This document shows positions 25,499 through 34,581 of a stretch of DNA of 64,000 nt, in pieces. The notes below the pieces were generated by a model. The model did no database searches. It saw only the letters and a list, made by a program, of their open reading frames with translations, and had not been told where the DNA came from. Every line of letters begins with the position of its first letter. Position 1 is the stretch's first letter. The position numbers and the translations under genes are program-made. This DNA is from Miltoncostaea sp036826475 (GTDB taxonomy: Bacteria; Actinomycetota; Thermoleophilia; Miltoncostaeales; Miltoncostaeaceae): NCBI GenBank assembly GCA_036826475.1, contig DAISWG010000009.1:11288-75287 (forward strand). The letters run 5' to 3'.

Positions 25499-25803
25499 GG
25501 CCCCGCCTCGACCGTCACCGCCCGCGGCAGCCCGGTGAGCGGCACCCGCACCCTGACCCCCTCGGCGCCGGCCGTGACCCGCGCCCGCCGCGCCCACCCC
25601 GCCGGGAGGGCCGCGCGGGCCGCCGGCGCCGCGGGCGCGCCCACCTCGGCGGCCCGCTCGCCGTGCCGGGCGGCGGCGCCCGCCACGCCCAGGACGTGTC
25701 CCGCCGCGATCATCTGCCATGCGAGCCAGGCGGCGATCGCGACGACGGGCAGGACCGCGAGGAACTCGACGGCGGCCTGGCCGCGGAGACGGTGGCGGTG
25801 CAT
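25495..25803 (-). CDS. TadE-like minor pilin (first copy)
   Basis: A 102-aa protein. HRLRGQAAVEFLAVLPVVAI is the TadE signature with Glu in GQAAVEF and a transmembrane helix up to residue 35; the remainder is alanine-rich and exposed. It is the first gene of the tadE-tadE-fusion operon. No tadA, tadB, tadC or Flp major pilin gene lies in the window, so whether a pilus is made by these genes cannot be judged here. Confidence 0.8.
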   Translation of the reverse strand: MHRHRLRGQAAVEFLAVLPVVAIAAWLAWQMIAAGHVLGVAGAAARHGERAAEVGAPAAPAARAALPAGWARRARVTAGAEGVRVRVPLTGLPRAVTVEAGP

Positions 25804-25873
25804 GGGGCGACGCTAGGCGCGGCCCCTGTGACGGATCAGCGCGCGAGCGTGACGGTGCGCGCGCGGATGCGTG

Positions 25874-25996
25874 TCAGGGCGCGGACCGCCGCCGCAGCGA
25901 CGACACCACCGCGCTCGCCGACGTCACCACCAGCGCCCCGGCGCCGGCGAGCAGCATGCGGCGCCAGCGGGCGCCCGTGTCGGCGCGCGCCCTCAT
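25874..25996 (-). CDS. 40-aa single-helix membrane peptide coupled to the coiled-coil gene
   Basis: A short frame: an arginine-rich N-terminus (RARADTGARWRR), one hydrophobic helix (LLAGAGALVVTSASAVV, residues 15-31) and an arginine-rich C-terminus. Its ATG 25996 overlaps the stop of the coiled-coil gene (ATGA at 25993-25996), the same coupling used by many real gene pairs here. No family is recognised. Confidence 0.5.
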   Translation of the reverse strand: MRARADTGARWRRMLLAGAGALVVTSASAVVSSLRRRSAP

Positions 25997-26895
25997 GCCG
26001 CCACCGCGTTGCGGCGTCGCGTGGACGCGCGGCGCACGGCCTGGACCAACTCGTCCTTGGTCATGCCGGAACGGCCGTCGATGCCGAGGGACGCGGCCAG
26101 GTCGACGAGCTCCGGCTTGGTCTTGCCGGCGATGTCCTCGAGGGCGGGCGCCGAGTCGGCGTCCCCCACGAGCCCGGCGGCCTCGTCGCGCACCGCGTCG
26201 CGAGCGCCGTCGGCCTCGGCGGCCCGGGCCTCGGCGGCGCGGGCGGTCGCGTCGGCCTGGTCGCTCATCGCCCGGGCGCGGCGGTGCGCGTCGTCGGCGG
26301 CGGCGCGGGCGGCCTCGGCGGCCTCGTCGGCGAGCGCGCGGGCGGCGGCGAGCTGCTCCTGGGCCGCCCGCATCTCCTCGTCGGCGGCGTCGCGGGCCTC
26401 CCGCGCCCGCTGCGCCGCCTGCTCCCGCTCGGCCTCGTTCCGCGCCGCGACCTCATCGACGCGGCGGGCGGCATCCGCCTCGGCCTCCGCGCGGGCGTCG
26501 GCCACGCGCTGCCTGGTCTCGGCGGCGCCGGCCCGCTTCGCCTCCTGGATGCGCTGCCGCCCCTCGGCGACGACGGCCTTCTCGCGCGCCGCGAGGTCGT
26601 CGGCCTCGCGGGCCCGGCGCAGGGCGTCCTCCTCGGCGCCCCGGGCGTCCTCGAGCGCCTCGCGGGCGCGTTGGAGCCGGAGGTCCAGGGAGTCGGGACC
26701 GAACGGCATGGCGTCGGCGACGGTGTCACCCACCCGCCGGACGCCGTCGCGGGCGCCATCGACGGCGTGGTCGACGGACGCCGGCGTCAGGTACCGGCGC
26801 ATGAGCCACCCCGCGTTCTCGGGAAGCTCGGCGATCGCGGTCCGGGCGTGGTGGAGCAGCCACTGCCCGGGGTGGTCGGGGCGCGCTGAACTCAT
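25993..26895 (-). CDS. Long coiled-coil protein with C-terminal SAP/Rho-N-like domain
   Basis: A 300-aa protein. Residues 75-240 are an almost unbroken alanine/arginine/glutamate coiled coil. Residues 255-292 (KTKPELVDLAASLGI, then MTKDELVQAVRRAS) resemble the helix-extended-helix fold of Rho-N or SAP domains that bind nucleic acid. The first 60 residues (WLLHHARTAIAELPENAG) are distinct. A nucleoid- or RNA-associated structural role is possible but unproven. The start is ATG 26895 after GAGGAC. It may be cotranscribed with the 40-aa peptide and, 70 nt on, with the tadE operon. Confidence 0.75.
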   Translation of the reverse strand: MSSARPDHPGQWLLHHARTAIAELPENAGWLMRRYLTPASVDHAVDGARDGVRRVGDTVADAMPFGPDSLDLRLQRAREALEDARGAEEDALRRAREADDLAAREKAVVAEGRQRIQEAKRAGAAETRQRVADARAEAEADAARRVDEVAARNEAEREQAAQRAREARDAADEEMRAAQEQLAAARALADEAAEAARAAADDAHRRARAMSDQADATARAAEARAAEADGARDAVRDEAAGLVGDADSAPALEDIAGKTKPELVDLAASLGIDGRSGMTKDELVQAVRRASTRRRNAVAA

Positions 26896-27045
26896 CGGAA
26901 GCCGTCCTCGTGACGCGTTGCCGGTCGACGTCCGGCTACCCCGCCCCCGGCGCTCGAGAACCGGCCGGTGCAGGGATTTCGGCGATCTGCGCAGGATCGG
27001 CGCGCGGCACCGTCGCCGGGCGACCGGATCCGGCGGGCGCGGGTT

Positions 27046-27414
27046 TCAGCGGAAGCGGCGGCTCTCCCGGACCACCCACACGATCACCAGCACCAGCGCG
27101 GCGATGAGGGCGATCACCCCGAGCGGGGTGAGGCGGTCGGAGAGCAGCGGGAACCCGGCGATCAGCAGGAACGCGATGCCGACCCCGCAGGCGATGATCA
27201 CGTACCGCTGCCACGGCTTCAGGACGAGCCAGGCCAGCTCGTTCTGGCGGAAGTAGTTGTAGCCGAAGACGATCAGGGCGGCGACGAACAGCACCTGGAT
27301 GATGAGCCCGAGCGAGCCCGCGGTCGCGCCGAAGCCCTCCTGCGAGACGAACACCAGGCCGGCGATCGCCGCGATGATCAGGAAGTTCCGGACCCCGATC
27401 CAGTTGATCCTCAC
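27046..27414 (-). CDS. Small four-helix membrane protein
   Basis: A 122-aa protein with four hydrophobic segments and the loop FGYNYFRQNELAWLVLKPWQR between helices 2 and 3. It begins 10 nt after the thrS stop on the same strand and is probably cotranscribed. The family is not recognised; it looks like a conserved actinobacterial membrane protein. The 150 nt up to the coiled-coil gene hold nothing evident. Confidence 0.75.
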   Translation of the reverse strand: MRINWIGVRNFLIIAAIAGLVFVSQEGFGATAGSLGLIIQVLFVAALIVFGYNYFRQNELAWLVLKPWQRYVIIACGVGIAFLLIAGFPLLSDRLTPLGVIALIAALVLVIVWVVRESRRFR

Positions 27415-27424
27415 GTTCCTCGCC

Positions 27425-29329
27425 CTACCCCTCCCCGACCTCGTCGCGCAGCGCGGCCGCGAGCACGGCGACGGCGGGGGTCCCCCGGTCGCCCCCGTGC
27501 CGTGCGCGGACGGAGGCGGTCCCCGCCTCCTGCTCCTTGTCGCCGACCACCAGGAGGTACGGGATCTTCGCGAGCTCCCCGTCGCGGATGCGCCGCCCCA
27601 CCGACTCGGAGCGGGCGTCGATGCCCACCCGCAGGCCGAACTCGCGCAGCCGCGACCGCACCGACTCGGCGTACGGCGCGTGGCGGTCGGCGATCGGGAG
27701 CACCCGCGCCTGCTCGGGCGCCAGCCACAGCGGGAAGTCGCCGCCGGTGTTCTCGATCAGGATCCCGAGGAAGCGCTCGATCGACCCGGTGATGGCCCGG
27801 TGGATCATCACGGGCCGCTCGTCCTGGTCGTCGGCGTTGGTGAACGTGAGGTCGAACCGCTCGGGGAACCAGAAGTCGAGCTGGCAGGTGCCGAGCTGCC
27901 ACGAGCGGCCCATCACGTCGGTGACCTGGAAGTCGATCTTGGGGCCGTAGAAGGCGCCGTCGCCCTCCTTCAGGCCGTAGTCGCGGTCGCCGAGGGCCTG
28001 GCGCAGCGCCTCCTCCGCCCGGTCCCACATCGACTGCTCGCCGATCGCCTTCTCGGGCCGGGTCGAGAGCTTGAGCTCGACGTGGTCGAACCCGAACCGG
28101 CCGTAGAAGCGGTCGGTGAGCGCGAGGACGGCGTTGACCTCGTCCTGCACCTGGTCGAGCCGGCAGAAGATGTGGGCGTCGTCCTGCGTGAACGCCCGCA
28201 CGCGGAACAGGCCGTGCAGCACGCCCGAGAGCTCGTGCCGGTGCACGTGACCGAACTCGGCGTAACGCAGCGGCAGCTCGCGGTAGGAGTGGCGGCGGCT
28301 GCGGTACACCAGGCAGGCGCCGGGGCAGTTCATCGGCTTCACCGCGAAGCTCTGGTCCTCGATCTCGGTGAAGTACATGTTCTCGCGGTAGTTGTCCCAG
28401 TGGCCCGAGGTCTTCCAGAGCTCGGTGTCGAGCATCGTGGGGGTCTGGATCTCCGCGTAGTCCATGTTCGCCAGCTCGTCGCGCACGGCCTGCCTGATGG
28501 CGTTGACCACGACCATCCCGCGCGGCAGGAAGAACGGGAAGCCCGGCCCGTGCTCGTCGAAGTGGAAGAGCTCCAGGTCGCGGCCGACGCGCCGGTGGTC
28601 GCGGGCACGGGCCTGCTCGAGCCGCTCCAGATGGGCGTCGAGGTCCTTGCGCTGGGTGAACGCGGTCGCGTAGAGGCGGGTGAGCTGGGGGTTCTTCTCG
28701 CTGCCGCGCCAGTAGGCCCCGGCCACCGACATCAGCTTGACGGGGCCGATGCGCCCGGTGTCCTGGACGTGGGGGCCGCGGCACAGGTCGACGAACTCCC
28801 GGTCGCGGTAGAGCGAGACCGTCGTCTCCCCCTGCCCCTCCAGGAACCCGACCTGATCGACCTTGTACGACTCCCCCTGCTCGCCGAAGAACTTGAGCGC
28901 GTCCCCGGTGCTCATGACGGACCGCTGGAACGGCGCCTTCGACGCGATGATCCGCGCGATCTCGGCCTCGATCGCCGGGAAGTCGTCCTCGGTGATCGGC
29001 CGGGGCGCGTCGAAGTCGTAGTAGAAGCCGTCCTCGATCGGGGGGCCGAAGCCGAGCTTCGTGCCCGGGATGAGCGTCTGGACGGCCTCGGCCATCACGT
29101 GGGCCGCCGAGTGGCGCATCACGTGGAGGTAGTCGTCGCCGCTCTTCGGGGTGACGATCTGGATCTCGTCGCCGTCCGCGAGCGGCAGCGCCAGGTCGCG
29201 GATCTCCCCGCCCACGCGCACGGCGACCGCGGCCTTGGCGAGGCCGGGTCCGATCGCGGCGGCGGCGTCGTGCCCGGTGGCCCCATCGGGCAACTCGAGC
29301 CGGTTGCCATCGGGCAGCGTCACGGTCAC
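27425..29329 (-). CDS. thrS: Threonyl-tRNA synthetase
   Basis: A 634-aa class II synthetase that charges tRNA-Thr. It has an N-terminal TGS domain (1-60), the editing domain with HSAAHVMAEAV (His pair of the HxxxH site) near 75, the catalytic core with motif 2 (YRELPLRYAEFGHVHR, near 350), zinc Cys in NCPGA, and motif 3 near 510. An anticodon-binding domain ends the protein. The start GTG 29329 lies 8 nt after TAGGAT on the minus strand with no ribosome site, so the message may be leaderless. Confidence 0.97.
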   Translation of the reverse strand: MTVTLPDGNRLELPDGATGHDAAAAIGPGLAKAAVAVRVGGEIRDLALPLADGDEIQIVTPKSGDDYLHVMRHSAAHVMAEAVQTLIPGTKLGFGPPIEDGFYYDFDAPRPITEDDFPAIEAEIARIIASKAPFQRSVMSTGDALKFFGEQGESYKVDQVGFLEGQGETTVSLYRDREFVDLCRGPHVQDTGRIGPVKLMSVAGAYWRGSEKNPQLTRLYATAFTQRKDLDAHLERLEQARARDHRRVGRDLELFHFDEHGPGFPFFLPRGMVVVNAIRQAVRDELANMDYAEIQTPTMLDTELWKTSGHWDNYRENMYFTEIEDQSFAVKPMNCPGACLVYRSRRHSYRELPLRYAEFGHVHRHELSGVLHGLFRVRAFTQDDAHIFCRLDQVQDEVNAVLALTDRFYGRFGFDHVELKLSTRPEKAIGEQSMWDRAEEALRQALGDRDYGLKEGDGAFYGPKIDFQVTDVMGRSWQLGTCQLDFWFPERFDLTFTNADDQDERPVMIHRAITGSIERFLGILIENTGGDFPLWLAPEQARVLPIADRHAPYAESVRSRLREFGLRVGIDARSESVGRRIRDGELAKIPYLLVVGDKEQEAGTASVRARHGGDRGTPAVAVLAAALRDEVGEG

Positions 29330-29403
29330 GAGGGCGGATCCTACTGGGTCCGGAGCGGCCGACGGGGTTGTGGGGCGGGGCCGGCCCGGAGATGATCGGG
29401 GCC

Positions 29404-29877
29404 ATGCTCGCGCGGTTCCTCTACGACGAGGACGGGCGCGTGCGCGTGCGCCGGATGATCGGCGTGGTCGCGTGCTGCCTCGTCTTCGCGCTGTTCGGGA
29501 CGTTCCTGCTGGCGCTGACGCCGATCTTCGGCGCGCACGAGGGCGCGCAGACCGTCTGGGTCCTGTTCTGCGTGTTCCTGCTGAAGTTCCCGCTGGTCTC
29601 CCTGCTGTGGTGGTTCATCGCCCGCAACAAGGAGTGGCCCACCAGGGCGCCCAAGTGGAGCGACGGGGAGACCCGGGAGATCCTGGCGTACCTCGTCTCG
29701 GAGGCGGACCGCGTCAGGGACCTGCCGGACGCCCCCGCCCGCCTGGCCTACCTGCAGCGCGAGGCGTGGAACGTCGCGGACCGCGTGGGCGGCGAGGTGA
29801 AGGTGGACGCCGTGAACGTGGCGCTCCACATCGACGAGATCAGCCGGCCGCGGGCCCGGAGGCCGACCGGCACCTGA
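29404..29877 (+). CDS. Membrane protein with two helices and a cytoplasmic helical tail
   Basis: A 157-aa protein. After a charged N-terminus (ARFLYDEDGRVRVRR) come two transmembrane helices (about 20-40 and 52-72), then WFIARNKEWPTRAPKW and a helical soluble tail rich in Arg and Asp. The family is not recognised. The start ATG 29404 lacks a good ribosome site; the frame is open to 29368. Its stop overlaps the next start by one base (TGATG), so the two form a pair. Confidence 0.7.
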   Translation: MLARFLYDEDGRVRVRRMIGVVACCLVFALFGTFLLALTPIFGAHEGAQTVWVLFCVFLLKFPLVSLLWWFIARNKEWPTRAPKWSDGETREILAYLVSEADRVRDLPDAPARLAYLQREAWNVADRVGGEVKVDAVNVALHIDEISRPRARRPTGT

Positions 29878-30452
29878 TGCAGCCGGGGCCGCACGCCGAC
29901 CTGCTGGACGCCGGCATCGCGGCCGACGGGACGGCGTTCCGGGCGCTGCTGGACGGGCGCCCCGACGACGCCCGCGAGGCGCTGCGCGAGGCCGCCGCGC
30001 TGTACCGCGCGTCATGGGAGGCCGCGCCGCCGCGCAGCTACGGACGGCTGGTGGCGCACCTGAAGTCGGCGGTGCTCGCCGGCGACGGCGCCGGGGCGGC
30101 CGCCTGGGTGGACGGCGAGCTGGACGGCGCCTGCGACTCCCCCACCTCCTGCTACGCCCTCGCCGTCGCGGCACTCGTCCGCGGCGACGACGCGACGGCC
30201 GCGCGGGCCGCCGCCGGCATGGCGGAGGGCGGCGACGCGTTCGCCCGCGCCGGTGCCGCCCTCGCCGCCGTGGCGGCGGCGGACGCGCCGGCCTACCGGG
30301 CGGCGGTCATCGCCATCGTGCGGGATTTCGAGGCCCGCGACGCCCACCTGACCGGCGTCCCGGTGGCGGACACCGCGATGCTGATGGAGGCCCTGGCCGC
30401 CCCGCGCGGCATGGCCGCGCGGCCGGCCTCCCCGGTGATGCCCGCCATCTGA
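29877..30452 (+). CDS. Hypothetical alpha-helical repeat protein
   Basis: A 191-aa soluble protein, alanine-rich, with helix pairs such as GRPDDAREALREAAALYRAS and VRGDDATAARAAAGMAEGG that resemble TPR-like repeats. No motif points to catalysis. The start ATG 29877 is coupled to the preceding membrane-protein gene (TGATG). Proteins of this kind often act as small cytoplasmic scaffolds, but nothing here shows a partner other than that neighbour. Confidence 0.7.
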   Translation: MQPGPHADLLDAGIAADGTAFRALLDGRPDDAREALREAAALYRASWEAAPPRSYGRLVAHLKSAVLAGDGAGAAAWVDGELDGACDSPTSCYALAVAALVRGDDATAARAAAGMAEGGDAFARAGAALAAVAAADAPAYRAAVIAIVRDFEARDAHLTGVPVADTAMLMEALAAPRGMAARPASPVMPAI

Positions 30453-30491
30453 GCGCCACCGGCGGGGGGTTGCCTTCGCCGCGACATTCGG

Positions 30492-30497
30492 TACGGT
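30492..30497 (+). promoter_or_regulatory. -10 element of the FTR1 gene
   Basis: TACGGT ends 7 nt before the GTG at 30505, in the leaderless arrangement. Confidence 0.5.
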
Positions 30498-30504
30498 GAA
30501 GGTC

Positions 30505-31365
30505 GTGGGTGAGGCCTTTCTCATCACGCTGCGCGAGGGCTTCGAGGCGGCCCTGATCGTGGCGATCGTGCTTGCGGCGGTGCGCCGGCGCGACACCGGC
30601 GGGCTCGCCCGGTGGATCTGGCTCGGCACCGGGGCGGCCCTGGTGCTCAGCATCGTCGTCGGGTGGATCCTCCACGTCACGATCAGCAACCTCGAGGGCG
30701 TCGCACGGCTGCGCACCTTCGCGATCATCTGCATCGCCGCGGCGGGGCTGCTCACCTGGATGATCTTCTGGATGCGCCGGCACTCGCGGTCGCTGAGGTC
30801 GGAGCTCGAGGGCCAGGTGGACGCGGCCATCGGCCACTCGGCCATGGCGCTCGCGGCCGTGGCCTTCCTGGCCGTCGCGCGCGAGGGACTCGAGACCGCA
30901 CTGTTCCTGATCTCCACGACGACGGGCGACAGCGACGGCAACGTCCTGGCCGGCGCGCTGCTGGGGCTGGCCATCGCCGTCGCGCTGGGCGTCGCCGTGT
31001 ACCACGGCAGCCGCGTCATTCCGCTGAAGGCGTTCTTCCAGGTCACCGGGGTGCTCATCATCATGTTCGCCGCGGGGCTGCTCTCGCGCGCGGTGCAGTT
31101 CCTGCAGGCGGCGGGCGACCTCGACACCATCAACAACGCGGCCTACAACCTCACGATGTACCACTGGATGACGGTGGACAGCGAGGTGGGCAAGTTCCTG
31201 GCCGGCATCTTCGGCTGGGACCCGCGCCCCAGCGTGGAGCAGGTGGCCGTGTACCTCCTGTACCTCGTCCCGGTCCTCGTCGTCTTCTTCCGGGGCGGCC
31301 GCAGCCGCCCGGCCCGGACCGTCCCGGCCCCGCCCCCGAGCGCCCCCGAGGCCGCCGCCGGCTGA
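30505..31365 (+). CDS. FTR1-family iron permease (EfeU-like)
   Basis: A 286-aa integral membrane protein with seven predicted helices and the two iron-binding REGxE motifs, REGFE near residue 10 and REGLE near 130. Family members import ferrous or ferric iron, usually with EfeO and EfeB, neither of which is adjacent. An upstream in-frame GTG at 30496 overlaps the -10 box, so GTG 30505 (GEAFLITLREG) is preferred and matches the short N-terminus of the family. The cytoplasmic tail is proline-rich. Confidence 0.9.
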   Translation: MGEAFLITLREGFEAALIVAIVLAAVRRRDTGGLARWIWLGTGAALVLSIVVGWILHVTISNLEGVARLRTFAIICIAAAGLLTWMIFWMRRHSRSLRSELEGQVDAAIGHSAMALAAVAFLAVAREGLETALFLISTTTGDSDGNVLAGALLGLAIAVALGVAVYHGSRVIPLKAFFQVTGVLIIMFAAGLLSRAVQFLQAAGDLDTINNAAYNLTMYHWMTVDSEVGKFLAGIFGWDPRPSVEQVAVYLLYLVPVLVVFFRGGRSRPARTVPAPPPSAPEAAAG

Positions 31366-31368
31366 CCG

Positions 31369-31572
31369 TCAGGCGACCCGGTGCCGCGGGTCGAGGAAGG
31401 CCATCCGCGCGTTGCCGCGTTTGATGCCGTGGGCGAGCGTCCCGTCGGGCAGCCGCAGCTGCACCCGCCACGCCAGCCCCCGCACGCCCTCCTGCACCAG
31501 CTCGTCGACCCGTTCCACCACCGCGTCCACCCGCCCCGCGCCGAGCACCTCCAGGGGGACGTGCGCCCCCAC
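31369..31572 (-). CDS. Hypothetical 67-aa protein
   Basis: A short frame with a plausible strand-rich sequence: VPLEVLGAGRVDAVVERVD, then WRVQLRLPDGTLAHGIKRGN. The start GTG 31572 has no clear ribosome site and lies 11 nt after the 53-aa gene stop, on the same strand as the response regulator. It abuts the FTR1 3' end. No family is recognised, and coding status rests on position and composition only. Confidence 0.4.
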   Translation of the reverse strand: MGAHVPLEVLGAGRVDAVVERVDELVQEGVRGLAWRVQLRLPDGTLAHGIKRGNARMAFLDPRHRVA

Positions 31573-31583
31573 CGCCGGTGGGG

Positions 31584-31745
31584 TCAGTGGAACAGCTCCC
31601 AGAGCCCCGCGATGAGGTACAGGATCCCGACGACCACCAGGGTCCGGACGAGCGTGTCGAGCAGCTTCACGGCCACGTCCCGGAACGGGTAGACCCTGCC
31701 GCGCGCGTCGACGAACGCGCGCCGGTCCTCCGTGATGCTGATCAC
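31584..31745 (-). CDS. 53-aa membrane peptide coupled to the response regulator
   Basis: The GTG 31745 overlaps the stop of the response regulator (GTGA at 31742-31745). The peptide has a polar N-terminus (ISITEDRRAFVDARGRVYPF), then one hydrophobic helix (LVRTLVVVGILYLIAGLW). No family is recognised. Coupling to a two-component operon makes a role in that system plausible. Confidence 0.5.
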   Translation of the reverse strand: MISITEDRRAFVDARGRVYPFRDVAVKLLDTLVRTLVVVGILYLIAGLWELFH

Positions 31746-32404
31746 GCGCCCTCCCCCGGCTGGACGAACCCGGTCTCGTAGGCCAGCACCACCACCTGGA
31801 TGCGGTCGCGCAGCCCGAGCTTGGAGAGTACCCGTGCGACATGGGTCTTGACGGTCGCCTCGCTCACGACGAGGTCGGACGCGATCTCGGCGTTGGAGCG
31901 CCCGCGGGCGACCAGGCGCACCACCTCCAGCTCGCGCTCGGTCAGCTCGCCCAGGGCGTCCGGCGCCGCCGCGCCGGGCAGGGGCCGGCGCACGAAGTCC
32001 TCGATCAGGCGGCGGGTGAGGGCGGGCGCCAGCATCGCGTCGCCCGCCGCCACCGTCCGGACGGCGCCGACCAGCTCCTCGCGGCGGACGTCCTTCAGCA
32101 GGAAGCCGCTGGCCCCCGCCTTCATCGCCTCGTACACGTACTCGTTCTGGTCGAACGTGGTGAGCATCAGCACCCGGGGCCCGGCGCCGTCCGCGGCGAG
32201 GCGCCGCGTGGCCTCGATCCCGTCGAGGCCGGGCATCCGGATGTCCATCAGGATCACGTCGGGGCCGAGGGCGCGCGCCTGCTCGACCGCCTCGTGGCCG
32301 TCCGCGGCGTTGCCCACCACCTCGATGTCCTCCTGGGCGTCGAGGATCATCCCGAACCCGTCGCGGACCAGCGCCTGATCGTCCGCGATGAGCACCCGGA
32401 TCAC
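31742..32404 (-). CDS. NarL/FixJ-family response regulator
   Basis: A 220-aa regulator. The receiver domain has ADDQ acidic residues (Asp8, Asp9), the phospho-acceptor Asp in VILMDIRMPGLDG (about 54), Thr in LMLTTF and Lys in FLLKD. A LuxR-type helix-turn-helix follows (LTERELEVVRLVARG, ATVKTHVARVLSKLGLRDR). The start GTG 32404 lies 7 nt after the kinase stop. The probable target is the divergent ABC exporter promoter with its 18-bp palindrome. Confidence 0.95.
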   Translation of the reverse strand: MIRVLIADDQALVRDGFGMILDAQEDIEVVGNAADGHEAVEQARALGPDVILMDIRMPGLDGIEATRRLAADGAGPRVLMLTTFDQNEYVYEAMKAGASGFLLKDVRREELVGAVRTVAAGDAMLAPALTRRLIEDFVRRPLPGAAAPDALGELTERELEVVRLVARGRSNAEIASDLVVSEATVKTHVARVLSKLGLRDRIQVVVLAYETGFVQPGEGA

Positions 32405-32411
32405 CGGCGGA

Positions 32412-33587
32412 TCACCGCGCCACGACCTCGCCGACGGGCAGCCTGGCGACCACCTCGAAGCCGCCCTGCGGCCGGCGGCCGGCCGACATCTCGCCGCCGC
32501 AGACCGCCACGCGCTCGCGCATGCCGATCAGGCCGTGGCCGCGGCCGTCGGTGGCCGGGTCGTACCCGCGGCCGTCATCGGTGACCGCGATCACGACGTC
32601 GTCGGCCTCGTAGCGCACGAGCACCTGGGCCCGCGCCGGGCCGGCGTGCTTGAGCGCGTTGGTGAGCGCCTCCTGCACGATGCGGTACGCCTGGAGGTCG
32701 CCCGTGGGCGACAGGGGCCGCGGCTCGCCCTCCACCCGCAGCTCCACGGGGAGGCCGGCGTCGCGGACGTGCTCGACCAGGTCGCCGAGGCCGGCCAGGC
32801 CGGGCTGGGGCGCCAGGTCCGGGCCCTCGTCCATCTCGCGGAGCACGCCGAGCATCCGGCGCAGCTCGGTGAGTGCGCCGCGGCCCGTCTCCTGCACCGC
32901 CGAGAGGGGCTTGCGGGCGCGCTCGGGGTCGATGCCGATCATCTCCTCGGCCGCCTCCGCCTGGACCACCATGACGCTGAGGCTGTGCGCCACCACGTCG
33001 TGCATCTCGCGGGCGATGCGGGTGCGCTCCTCGGCGACGGCGGCGCGGGCGTTGGCCTCCCGCTCGCGCTCCAGACGCTCGGCGCGCTCGCGCAGCTCGG
33101 TGTTGCGGGTGGTGTTGGCGCGGTGGATGTGGCCGACGAGCCAGGCGACGCCGATGACGCCGCCGGTCGAGATGACGTCCGTCCAGTTGCCGCCGGGGTC
33201 GAGCGCGACGACCGTGACCAGCGTCCCGATCGCCAGCGCCCCGCCCAGGATGCGGTCGCGCCGGGTGCTCAGGTTCATGCCGAGCATGCCGGCCGAGATC
33301 AGCACGGCCGCGAACGTGAAGAACTGGTACGGCACCGAGTGGTGCCAGATCACCGCCTGGACGGTCACGGCGACAAAGACCAGGACGGGCGCCAGCACGG
33401 GGTGACGGCGCCGGAACAGCAGCGGCGTCGTCCACAGGAACACGAAGATGATGAGCCCGGCGGTCGGGCCCTCGACCTGGTCGTTCGTGAGGATCTCGAT
33501 GATCGCGCCGAGGGCCAGGAGCACGGTCAGGGCGTCGAGCCAGAAGCGCTCGACGAGGGCCCGTGTTCGGTGCAGCAGGCGGAGCAT
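32412..33587 (-). CDS. Two-component sensor histidine kinase, NarX/LiaS-type
   Basis: A 391-aa kinase with four or five N-terminal transmembrane helices and almost no extracytoplasmic domain, then a HisKA_3 dimerisation helix (AREMHDVVAHSLSVMVVQ, phospho-His) and an HATPase domain with DDGRGYDP and GHGLIGMRERV. Intramembrane-sensing kinases of this shape often respond to cell-envelope stress. The start ATG 33587 follows TACGGT by 6 nt; the frame is open to 33812, but that stretch has promoter-like features and low-complexity coding. Confidence 0.93.
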   Translation of the reverse strand: MLRLLHRTRALVERFWLDALTVLLALGAIIEILTNDQVEGPTAGLIIFVFLWTTPLLFRRRHPVLAPVLVFVAVTVQAVIWHHSVPYQFFTFAAVLISAGMLGMNLSTRRDRILGGALAIGTLVTVVALDPGGNWTDVISTGGVIGVAWLVGHIHRANTTRNTELRERAERLEREREANARAAVAEERTRIAREMHDVVAHSLSVMVVQAEAAEEMIGIDPERARKPLSAVQETGRGALTELRRMLGVLREMDEGPDLAPQPGLAGLGDLVEHVRDAGLPVELRVEGEPRPLSPTGDLQAYRIVQEALTNALKHAGPARAQVLVRYEADDVVIAVTDDGRGYDPATDGRGHGLIGMRERVAVCGGEMSAGRRPQGGFEVVARLPVGEVVAR

Positions 33588-33593
33588 GGGACG

Positions 33594-33599
33594 ACCGTA
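33594..33599 (-). promoter_or_regulatory. -10 element of the histidine kinase gene
   Basis: TACGGT (minus strand) ends 6 nt before the ATG at 33587, in the leaderless arrangement. Confidence 0.5.
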
Positions 33600-33642
33600 C
33601 CTCGCGCGGGCGGACGCGTCGTCGGCCGCGCGGGCGGTCCGC

Positions 33643-33660
33643 GTCATCCCCGGGGATGAC
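33643..33660. promoter_or_regulatory. 18-bp palindrome between the kinase and ABC exporter genes
   Basis: GTCATCCCCGGGGATGAC is a perfect palindrome placed in the 217-nt divergent gap. It is the best candidate binding site for the NarL-type regulator encoded at 31742-32404. Confidence 0.6.
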
Positions 33661-33804
33661 GGCGGCGCCTCCCGGGGCGGATCGGGAGGCCGGCAGGACC
33701 ATCCCCGCGGACCCCCGCGGTTCGCTCCGCCGCCCGATGGCGCGGGGGCGTCGCGGCGTGAGGGTGGGCCCATCGGAATCACCCCTCTCTCCCGAGGAGC
33801 AGCG

Positions 33805-34577
<773 letters not shown>

Positions 34578-34581
<4 letters not shown>

